From Enoplolaimus lenunculus (taxonomy: Eukaryota > Nematoda > Enoplea > Enoplida > Thoracostomopsidae): DNA of 64,000 bases. Under the pieces are notes generated by a model, which did no database searches, was not told the origin of the DNA, and saw nothing but the letters and a program-made list of their open reading frames with translations. Location of the stretch: contig JASANG010001061.1 in assembly GCA_030248215.1 (NCBI GenBank), positions 1 to 64,000 on the forward strand, written 5' to 3'. Shown in pieces: positions 11,601-21,176 of the stretch. How positions within the stretch are numbered: the first letter of the stretch is position 1; every line of letters begins with the position of its first letter. The translations under genes and the position numbers were made by a program.

Positions 11601-14600
11601 AAGGGTTTTCGGTGACTTACAAGCAAATTTGAAAATTTTCTACAGGTAAACCAAAATTCTTCCAGGGGGGGCTGAACCCCTCTGTTGTTTCTCCACATAT
11701 TTATTTATTAGTGAAAATTAATTTCTGCAGTCATTTGATTATAATTTTTAAGAAATTTTATATATATAATCATACACTTCGGACATTGCTATACTGATAG
11801 TTCTACTTTTATTTTCAGGCTTTTTGTCAACCGGAGACGACGTGGTTCCCGGAAACAACGGCCTTCACGATATCTTGATGGCGTTGGAATGGATTCAAAC
11901 AAACATTGGCGAATTTGGAGGAAATCCAAAATCAGTCGTTCTTATGGGTTATGGATCTGGAGCAACTGCCGCGTCGTTGATTGCTTTGTCTCCAAAAAGC
12001 AAAGGTTCAACCGTTAACGTTTTGTTTTATAGAGAGACACCATGTGATAGTTTCAGCGGATTTTCTTTTTATCTGTAGAGCGAAAAAGTTTGCGCTTTTT
12101 AAGGGCAAGCTATTTTTAAGCATAAGATTGAAAATGGTCGAAAAATGTTTCGGTTCGCAACTCTCAATGTGAGTTTAATTAAATCAGTAATGACTGCTGT
12201 CAAAACAACAACTATTCATAACAATGTATATAATATATGTCGTAGGCCAATCTGCTATCCAGGCCAATTACTAATTGGCCTAGGTCAATCTGCTATTTTG
12301 CGTAATAGCAGTTTGGCGTAAGCTAAGCTGCTAATAAGCTTATAGACCAATCAGATTTGATTATATGAACAAGGTGAGTTTACGGTAAACCAATCAGTGT
12401 TGGTTTTACATCACTGTTGGTTTGCTACATCTTACAATCGCTATTTCGCATAGGCCAATCTGCTATTTGCTCACAATACCAGATTGACTTAGTTCAATTG
12501 GTAATTCGCGTGAATAGCAGATTGGCCTACGACATATACATCTTTTAGAAAAAATTAGGTTTAAAAATGCATTTCTGGTCGGCGCTGCATCCCGTACGCA
12601 AAAAATTTAAGAACAAAGTCAACTCAACCAATTTATGACGGCATAGTTTTTGGAGTCTCAGCGATAATACACTTTCTATTTGAAATAATACTTGGGACCG
12701 TTAATGTGGAAATGACACATGTACATTTTCCCCACAAATCAAAGCCTAAACTCATAAGCAAGTTTTATCCTGAATGTAAATTCAAGTCAACGTTATGTCC
12801 AAGTTAAATAATTGGAAAGTCGGTGGATTGTGCCTTGAAATAAAATAATAATATACTATTATACAGCTGAAAATGTTCACATTTTAGATAAAATTCATCG
12901 GGTGATAATGCTCAGCGGTTCCCCGTTCAGCCCAGGTGCCGTCCGCAATGTTGCAGTGAACGCAACTCAACGACTTCGCGATTATCTTGACTGTGACGGC
13001 AAACATAACTCGTCACAAGTTGTTGAGTGTCTGCGTAACAAGCCGTTATCAAATATATTAGATGAACATCGACCGGTAAGTATAATAACCCGAGATCATG
13101 TGATATCACGGACGATAATTTGTCGTCCTAAAGCTTGTCGACCGACAACTTGTAATTAGAAATCTGGTCGACCCAACAATTTATCGCCCATCCATTATTT
13201 AGGTTGTGTGTTATGATTTGCATTATTTTTAGGATTATTCCTAGGACACTGTTCGGCGACAGCGCGTTCTAACCATTTAGGAAAACTAGGCTATAGCCTA
13301 CGGAACCATGGTTAACAGGTGTCTTGAATTTTGCCTCACCTGTACGTCCACATTTATACTTGTACAATTGACTACCGGCATTCAGTTGAATGTTGCATAT
13401 TCAATGATAAATACGCAGTTTTTTGGCACTTTGTGTATATCCAATAAACTTGTGCTCGTAGCAGGGCCGGAGCAGCCACCACCCATACCCCAATTTCTGA
13501 ACTCTTCGCCTAAATAGAGGCCCAACCCTGACCAGTTTAAACAAAAACTGCAAAGGTTTTGAAATGGGTGTGGCTTCTCGTTTGATCTTAGAATAACTCC
13601 CAGACTGTTTAATATAAATATTTTCTCGCTCGCTACTGTAGTCACCCGAATAAGAGATAGGTAATGAGATGGGGTCCACCTAAAATTACGCACTATCGGT
13701 GTTTTTGGAATTTTAGTTAGTCTACGACGATTCGTACGAAGAATGGGTTCCAATCATTGACGGCTGGACTGGTATTATTCCGGAACCACCAGAGCGTTTG
13801 GCGAAAAATCACAAAATTCCTGCCATAATCGGAACTACACGAGATGAAAGTGCACTTGATCTTAGTGAGTACTGAAAAGAGTAATTAGTCAAAGAGGGTG
13901 CAACAGAAGTCAAACTTGTAACGCAGTTTTTAGAAACTTTTTCAGTTGATATAACACAAGAAACTCAGTGGAAATGTTTTGAAAAACCAAAAACCCTTTC
14001 ACACTTTTACCAATAACCGTGCACGTCCTTGAATCATATTTTGATGGTGCGAGTCCAAAGTGTCCATTTTGGGCGCCGTCTTAATGTTCTTTGCCAGACA
14101 TATTCTATCCGTGTCAACTATCAAGTATTAGTCAATTTTATAAATTTTATTATAAAATCTGGCTCTAATTGCATGGCCGTAGCTAAGATTTTGGAAAGGG
14201 GATTCTACGTCGTATAAAAATTGTTAACGGGGGACGTTTCTTGTATTCTCAACTGAAAAATGCCTCAGAAGCCTTGGACAAAAAGCACAAAGAGGGCTTT
14301 TGACCCCTGAAACAATCCTGGCTACACGCCTGTCTAATCGCATCATTCTGCGTACATCTATGCATCAATAGTTGGATGTAGTGGTTGGAACAATTAGGGG
14401 ACCTTTGCCAATCTCAATAGTCACAGTTTATTTTACTTAGTGAATGAGTGTTAGCTTCGAGGATTTGATTGACGGACAAAGTTATAGACCCATGTTATTG
14501 ATAGGGCCGTCCCGGTTTCTGGCTGGTCTATAAAAGAATAGGCTTAGATTCCAGACTACATTTGCTGCGTAGGCTTAGTGTAGAAATACGCTTAATCTGT

Positions 14601-17600
14601 TGTTACGGCCCTAAAAGTAACATTGACCAAGTTTTCTATATGTTGACGCGGTTATCTTTAAACAGAAATCCTTGATTCCCGCAATGCTTTATTTCAGTTA
14701 TCATGTCCAAATCAGGGATCAACTATTCGCGACCGATCACAATGGAATCCGCTGAAAAGTTGGTCACCAATGTCACTGCCAAGTATGATCGATTTGTGAA
14801 CAATGAGCTCATTGCGAATGCATGTCGATACGAATATCTTGACTCGCGCGTCGACCCAAACCTTCCGCCAAATGGCCTCAAAAGCGGACTGCTAGACGTT
14901 AGTAGTTTTGTATTTCTGGATTGGTTTGTTCTTTGTTTGTTTGTATGTTTGTTTGTTTATTTGCTTGTTTGGTTGTTTGTTTATTTGTGTTTGTTTGCTT
15001 GTTTGTTTTTGGTTTAGTGCACAATCCCATCGCTATCCAGTGTCCATATAAAATAGCGTAACCAATTAAACGTTAAACTAGCATCGCTGACTCCTATAAT
15101 TTTGCCATATGATAAAACATCACGCGTTGAATTTGTGCTGTTTGGCGAATTTACGTTGATGGGGATCTTCCCACCACCGGAAATGTATTTAAGTTTTTTT
15201 GTTTAAGTTTTTTTATATCATTTGCTAAAACAGTTAACAAATTTAGATCATTCAGCGTGGTAAAATCAACATATTAATACAGCAGATTTATGGTGAAAAC
15301 TGAAGTAAAAAATTTTGGGTAAAACCAAGAGTGCATAAAGACAAGAGTGTCCAACTGTTGGGGTTCCGCATGGTACAAAATGTACCATTTGCCGTTGCGT
15401 TTTTGGCCGGTCCCCCTTTGTTTTTAGGAGGGGTCGCTGTCAATAACCCTAAATTAAACGATAAGCGGATCATTTTTGTTGTCAGTTACTTAAAGTGTCA
15501 TGGTTTGCACAATTTGTACCCCTCTAAATAAAGGGGGGTGTACGCCAATAATGCAACGCCTGCTGGGTTCATTCCTTTTATACAGAATGTACCCAGTTGC
15601 CGAATCTTGTTGTAGTATGCATCAAAAAACACTGATGTAAATAGCTGAAATATGTGTATTTTGTATCTTTTGTGTCAACTTAGCATATTAGTTTCTTTTT
15701 GCAATTGAAAAATTTGGATGCTGACCTACCCACCCACGCGTCCAAAAACCTTTTTGTTCAAATGAAAAATAGATTCGCTGGCGGACCCAAGGCAGCGCCG
15801 ACCCGGCTTAGGCCCACCAACAGGGATCAAAATCATAATTTCATGTTAAGATTTAGCACTAAAATGGCGTTTGACTTCTCGTTCGCTTCGCTTAGGGTCT
15901 CTATTAGAAAGTTCTCGTTCCGCCACTCGATCGACTACTTAACTGTTTTGGTCAGCGTTTAAATTTTGAAAAGTCAAAGATTGTCGCAATCTGAATGTGT
16001 TTGCGTTAGCAATCGGATTTAAAGCAATAATTCGAGAATCATTTGATTGATTCTTGCATCTATAATTTTCCATTTGAACCGAAGGATTGTGCGACAATCG
16101 TGTTCAAAATGCAGTGCTTGCATTGTCATGTGTCTGTTTAATATTGATTACAGTTGTACAGCGACTTTTTCTACAACGCTCCAGCGTCAAGACTTGCCGA
16201 TTTCTATGCCTACGACGAACAAGTATTCTTGTATTCGTTTGATCATTACAGTGAAAATTTATTCATTCGATCAAATAAAGACTGGAAAGGTACCTAAGAT
16301 AAAGTGCCCAAGCGTAAACTTTAAATACTGTAACACAAGGAACAAATTTTTGTTGTAATAATGATGGTAGGTATATCCAGTGCGACGCCTGTTTGCCAAT
16401 CACGCTGGCACTTTAGCGTCGACAATAATTCCTGCAGGATTTGGATTGGCAGATTTCTTCTGTGGATTCTGAAATCATCTTCTCGCGCCCTTGGGCATGG
16501 TCTCGTATTTGCGGTTCATTAAAACATTCACAGCTCAATGAAGTAAAACATATGAAAAGCTCCAGTAATCAACGAATGCCAGAATTAATATCTTTGATGC
16601 TGTCCTTTGAATTTCTGTTTATAAAAATTTGATAAAATAGGATCCTATAATATGTATATGCATTGTATTGCCTTAATTGTTAGAAAGCGTTACATTACTA
16701 TTCGTTTTATAAACTTGCAAATTGCTTTGACATTCCATTAAATATTTCATATACACAAAAATGCGTCCATGCAGACTCCAAACAGAAGTTTTGTACTACA
16801 AATGAGGCAACAATGTTTGGCTTTTGGTTCACATCTTATTTGATTTTAAAATTTTACTAATTTCAGGTTCTTTCCACGGCTTAGATTTAATTTTTCTTTT
16901 TGATTTGGACGTTGATTTTTTGGGCACGAAACGAGAACGCTCGTGGGCAGTCGACCGGCACGTGACCGAAATATTCGCTGATATGATATGTAATTTTGCG
17001 AGAAATGGGTAAGTTTGTTAATATTGAAATCCTATATTTACACGTGCAAATTTTAACAGCGGTAACTTGCACCTGCAAATTTTGTTAGAGTTTTCGAATG
17101 AAATGGAATTGTTAGCAAATTGTTAGTAATATTATAGCAAGCTTATAACACATGGTATTAAAAAGTATGCTTTGGCTCACATCCCCATTTTTGTTTACGC
17201 GCTATCTTTAGTCACAATTTATTCGGCTCAGTGTCGGCCCAGGTAAGAACGGTGCAAAACCTCAGACATTTTAGTTACGCACCAACAAATGTTAGAGCGT
17301 TCAGGTTTCGAATTCTCCAAATACAGATTTTATAGTGACGTTCTACTACCACTGCCAAGTGTGACCGTTCAACCGTTAGTTTTAAATTGTAATTATGAGG
17401 ACAGTGATCATTTGTGACATTACCACTTGTCATAATGCATAATTTTTAAAATTGATTACATCAATACAGCCATCCGACACCTTCCGGCAGTCTGTACCCG
17501 AATTGGACTCGTTACGACTCGACACAACTCAGCTACTACAGCATTCGTGACAGCCCATCGATGGACGTTGGATTTCACTGGCGAGGTCATATTTTCTGGA

Positions 17601-17794
17601 ATCAATATGCGGCCGATTTAAATTCAGTTGACATTGGCAATCTACACTACATCGCATCGTTGAAGCGAGAGCTGAGCGATTATCAAGTAGCAACGTGGGT
17701 ACTACTTTCGTCTGCTTTGCTGTTTTTCACTGTACTAGTCACACTCGCGTGTTATTGTATGCGGAAAGATGCGGAAGATGAAGAAGATATATGA
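8664..17794 (+). CDS. Gliotactin/neuroligin-like transmembrane carboxylesterase-like protein, catalytically dead
   Basis: Eleven exons: 8664-8945, 9756-9841, 10382-10460, 11289-11442, 11819-12004, 12888-13075, 13717-13864, 14698-14897, 16154-16289, 16867-17008, 17470-17794. All phases agree, giving 641 residues. Family landmarks are EDCLYLNVF, the oxyanion-hole HGGGF (about 162-166), NYRLGPLGF, FHGLDL with the His at 490, and Glu in RDES (369). The nucleophile elbow reads G-Y-G-S-G (244-248) instead of G-E-S-A-G, so the catalytic Ser is Gly. Hydrolysis is therefore unlikely, as in gliotactins and neuroligins, which act in adhesion. A transmembrane helix spans about 607-630, followed by a tail of only about 11 residues ending EEDI, much shorter than usual. 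The start is uncertain: the frame stays open upstream to 8589, and an acceptor-like site lies near 8800. The nearest known relative is probably nematode GLIT-1-type (inference). Confidence 0.9.
9072..9170. mobile_element. Truncated repeat of the CCTCCGG family in intron 1
   Basis: Contains gggtacaaccaaagatccgc and cctccggttcc-type segments, which are also at the ends of the elements at 30521-30857 and 42519-42784. Only a short part is present. Confidence 0.45.
10755..10940. mobile_element. GC-rich palindromic MITE in intron 3
   Basis: The ends (gattgcgctatact / agtatagtgcgaccattac) are inverted copies. The interior is very GC-rich, with inverted gccaccggac / gtccggtggc arms and a short AT core. 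Related elements lie at 35076-35226 and 59936-60131. Its base composition stands out sharply from the AT-rich intron. Confidence 0.65.
11536..11695. mobile_element. CCCGTAGCC-family MITE in intron 4
   Basis: Shares 'ctcaccttgct', 'aagggttttcggtgacttac' and 'gggctgaacccct' with the copies at 36131, 41357, 53384 and 62203. The orientation is opposite to that of the 62-kb copy. The right end is decayed. Confidence 0.6.
12234..12540. mobile_element. GTCGTAGGCCAATCTGC MITE in intron 5 (copy 1)
   Basis: Long inverted ends: TATATGTCGTAGGCCAATCT on the left, and AGATTGGCCTACGACATATA on the right. The motif 'ggccaatctgctatt' recurs inside in both orientations. A second copy is at 38105-38417. Confidence 0.75.
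13461..13680. mobile_element. Two abutting repeat fragments in intron 6
   Basis: The first part (13461-13635) matches the repeat at 39408-39545: cagggccggagcagccacc, gaaatgggtgtggcttctcg. The second part, from about 13635, starts ctgtagtcacccgaataaga, the terminus of the GTAGTGACCC TIR family. Neither is complete. Confidence 0.5.
14173..14332. mobile_element. GTAGCCAGGATTTTGG-family MITE in intron 7
   Basis: Left end GGCCGTAGCTAAGATTTTGG, right end aatcctggctacacgcc (inverted). Interior segments 'acgtcgtataaaaattg' and 'aactgaaaaatgcc' are shared with 29543-29691 and 55824-55978. Confidence 0.65.
14925..15015. repeat. TTTG microsatellite just inside intron 8
   Basis: About 90 bp of imperfect tttg/gttt units begin some 30 bp after the GTTAGT donor of exon 8. 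Because they contain no early stop, they make the exon look artificially longer in that frame. Confidence 0.8.
15776..15927. mobile_element. MITE-like repeat in intron 8, GGCGGAGTCAAGG family
   Basis: Segments 'ccaccaacagggatcaaaat', 'agatttagcactaaaatggc' and 'cttctcgttcgcttcgct' match the repeat at 3023-3210. The limits are approximate. Confidence 0.5.
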
Positions 17795-18447
17795 CATCAG
17801 GGCCTTCTCAAGGACTCCGGTAACGGCCTACCAGCTGCTCCAGTTGTTGTGATTGACACTCCTGTTTGTGATACGTTGCGAACTGAATTTGTTAATCAGC
17901 AACAAATTACTGAAGAGCAGTATATTTAAGTTAACACAGTAACAGTGACATAAAGGTAACGTAGCAGAGAGCTACAAGGGACACTTTGGGTGCTCTTTGC
18001 TTGACCAACGCTATCAACGATGTACCAACAATTAATTTAGATAAAATGAGTTGAAAGTATCACAGACTAAGTAGTATTTTTAGTGAACCCACATAAAGAA
18101 AGCAAATAACAACATACCAGGAGCAGTGCAGTCAGACAAAGTTAAGTAAATACGTTTGAAAAATAGCTTAGATGAGCTAAAAATGTATTTACATTTTTAA
18201 TGACGTACAAAGCGTTAACATTGAATGCTTAAGCTTCGAAACTATTAATTTTCAAGTGTTTAACTCTCGCAAACAATCGCAAGTTATTGATCATAAGCAT
18301 CAGTATCACAGTTTATTACTGAAAGGTTCTAGTCGAGAGAGGGAGTCCTTGAGAAGGCGATTTTATGCAGTTTTGCTTGCTATTACAATTTGTGTAGTGT
18401 GAGTTATTAATTATGCTGTTATACATTTTGTTAAGCATGATTAAGAA
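17795..18447. other. Likely 3' UTR and downstream flank of the esterase-like gene
   Basis: AT-rich and non-coding. No canonical AATAAA stands out close behind the stop codon, so the transcript end cannot be placed. Confidence 0.35.
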
Positions 18448-18629
18448 GGCCCATGTATAGAACAGGGCCGGAACAGTAGTATAAGCGTATTCCTAAGCCT
18501 AAGCCTAAGCCTATGCGTATGGATGACCCTATTTCTAAGCCTAAGCCTAAGCAAAAATAGTGTAAAGCTTAAACTGACGCTATTATAGCACCTCCGGAAA
18601 ACGATGCGGCCCTGTTCTATACATGAGCC
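18448..18629. mobile_element. TTAGGC-bearing hAT-like MITE (copy 2) with exact 8-bp target duplication
   Basis: Ends GGCCCATGTATAGAACAG and CTGTTCTATACATGAGCC are inverted repeats. The element is flanked on both sides by the identical 8-mer ATTAAGAA (18440-18447 and 18630-18637). An 8-bp duplication is the hallmark of hAT-type transposition. The interior has two arrays of CCTAAG (nematode telomere hexamer), three or four units each. No coding sequence, so it is non-autonomous. Confidence 0.88.
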
Positions 18630-18780
18630 ATTAAGAAAGGTATGAGTTTAAGTTATGATGGCTATTTGTAAATTTTTGCGTACAACTGTTACGAAACAAT
18701 CACAGCTCAGCGCAATTTGTGGACGGAAAATGAAATGGACAACATTCTAGCTTAGTAAGTTGAAGTTTTCGGGAATTAAT

Positions 18781-19051
18781 GTAGTGACCCGAATAAGAGG
18801 GGAGTAATAAGAGGGTGTCCCTATTTTGAGTAACAATCAATAGGAGATCGTATCCCTAATAAAGGTCCGTAACGGTTTGATACAAGACAAAAAACGTTTA
18901 ATTCAACGGATAGTTGCAATACCAGATATATATGTAACGAAGGGTTTCGGATGGCGGGTTAAGAATAAATAACAGCCTGTAACCGAGTAACAGGGGTACC
19001 CTCTGGAGAGGCCAAATAAATATCAGTCCTCCCTTTTATTGGGGTCACTAC
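18781..19051. mobile_element. GTAGTGACCCGAATAAGAG TIR element, complete
   Basis: Left end GTAGTGACCCGAATAAGAGG, right end in TTTTATTGGGGTCACTAC. The interior holds 'caatcaataggagatcgtat' near the left and 'aaataaatatcagtcc' near the right, shared with copies at 36550-36729, 38489-38867 and 42785-43125. Length 271 bp, no coding capacity. The superfamily is not determined because no clear target duplication is seen. Confidence 0.75.
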
Positions 19052-19129
19052 AGTTGAGTAAACATTTATATACAATTGTGCGACGGTTGCTATTACGAAG
19101 GTGATGTGTAGCGCGCAGGCTTAACAAAT

Positions 19130-19274
19130 ATGTCCGCCAAAAGCCTAGGCGTATAAATGAGCTTATACATAAGCCTAAGCTTAAGCCTAAACTTAAGCAA
19201 ACAATTACTTTAAACCTTAAGCTTACTCGATTGCAGTTCCGCAAAAAACGTCCGCCTTGAGTTTTACATAGGCC
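19130..19274. mobile_element. TTAGGC-bearing MITE, left-truncated copy
   Basis: Contains aagcctaagcttaagcctaa and 'cttaagcttactcgattgca', followed by 'gcaaaaaacgtccgc' and a final acataggcc. This matches the right half of the copy at 44061-44256. The left terminus is missing. Confidence 0.6.
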
Positions 19275-21176
19275 TCCTCAATATTTACCTTGTATAAGCC
19301 GTCTAACATGTTGAATTGGCTTCCGGCTTACCTTGTACTTTGATATTCTAACAGATTAAAGCGAACAACTTGCAATCTTGGAAGACATCTACCAGTTTTA
19401 TAATGCCAATGGTGTTTGAGATTGCGTTTTTCAATATACTTGCGCGAATTTCTGATGTATATGCGATATGCTAAATATGATTTGCTTTATCTTAGTTTAT
19501 GATTTGCAAATTTTCTGGGATAGTTTCTGTTTACGCGAAATGCATGCTGAGGTTTAATAGACGATGGATTTCGGTATTCTATTTCGTGAAGATACAGCGT
19601 CTAAATTGTGGTATGTTAGGTGCGAGTTATTGTAACATACGCAAATTACAAATGGCCAGTCGCAACCCTGGTGTTACTGAATGTCGTAATGAACATTGTG
19701 AGCGCGATGATTCTGCCAGATGTTTGTTCTTCAGCAAGATTTGTTAAGTTCAACGTACAGTAATGCTTATCTCTGTCACGCCGTGTAGTACAAGCTCATG
19801 AAACAGTTAATACGATCTGCTACGAAAATTGAAGGTGGGGCTATGCAATGCTTTCCTTATCCCGTTCGGCGTTGTTTAGTGCCGTCCGTCTCCGTGCGGC
19901 ATCGTACACGAATTGCCGTACAACCGCAGATATGAATTTGTAAATGAAAATTTTTTTTGATATAAACCGTCGTGTGGGACTGATTACCACGTATAGCGCT
20001 TATCGGATTCTGTTTCTTGTGTTTTAAGAATTTCACGCTCTGTCTAATTTCATTTTATACTATGGGTGGCGCTTTGCTTTTTTAAAATTTCCTGTCCTCC
20101 GTCGCCCTACGCGTGCCCGTACGATACCGCACTGTCACGGATGGCGACATACGACAAGTATCACGCATTGTTGTACTTGGAAAATTGTGCCGTTATGTAT
20201 TTTACGTAGTTTTAGATATGTTTTGCTTTATGTTTGCGTTTATATGTGCAATTGACGCGCTACATTTTGAACATTAAATTGTTTCTGTTGTCCTAAACTG
20301 GCTGTACATTAGACTTTGTAACCAGAAGAGTAGCCAGGAGGATACAACTGGAACTATGTCTTCGGCTCCGGTAGTATATCGACCTTGGGTTACGATTCCA
20401 GTAGAATTTCTGCTTGAGTAGTGCAAAAGTATCAGTTTACTGACTTAGTCAGATACCGAAACCCGTTACAGATATCTGTTTCTTGCCGGACATTAAACCG
20501 CAACCGGATATGTAGCCCCACCCGGTCGCTGCGTTTCACTTCAAGTATTGGGGCGAATTTGAACAATAAATATCGTTACTTTTTTTAAAAAAACTGAAAA
20601 TCAAAACTTATGACAACACTTTTCGGAAAGTTGCTATATGCATCTAAGGTTGCATCATGGTAACCACTTAACCAGGTTTTGCAAAAAGAGAGCAACTTCT
20701 GTTATTAAAATTTCAATTTCATAGAGAGTTTTTTGTGTTTAGAACAGCAAAAGTGTTTAAAACCAATGGACAAACTCTCAAAAAGGTACTTGACCCTTTA
20801 AATTCTCTCGTTACGCTCTTATTTATTCCTAACTATACACAGCAATGGCTTTAAGCATTAATATAGTTTGGTAAGAAAAATTCGTTTAATAAACGGTTTA
20901 AAATGTTAACGCCTTTAATAGATAGAACTGTGTGCAAAGAGCGGATAACTGTACTCCGTTTGAATCTTCGTTAAGTTTTATATTATGATTTTTGGCTAAA
21001 TTTTTATTAAGCTAATAAGCTTAGACATAGAGTCAATTCTTCATGGGCCAATGTTTTAAAGGTGACCTATGGAAATTTGTTTACAGTTTGCACACAATTA
21101 TTTAACAATTGATATAGCAAAAGCAAAAAATAACTAGCGATTTCGCTAATATAATTTCTAGCAAACAATAGGAAAA
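19275..21176. other. Intergenic between convergent genes
   Basis: No exon recognised. From about 19840 to 20190, two GC-richer arms (cgttcggcgttg..gtgcggcatcgtac and cgtacgataccgcactgtc) flank an AT-rich core. This looks like a decayed relative of the GC-rich palindromic family. A TTTATT at 21003-21008 reads AATAAA on the minus strand, about 170 nt past the stop of the next gene. Confidence 0.4.

Noticed and set aside
12005-12172. Read-through extension of exon 5 of the esterase-like gene
   Set aside because: It departs from the family after SPKSK, and the next exon resumes the family pattern (HRVIMLSGS) in the required phase.
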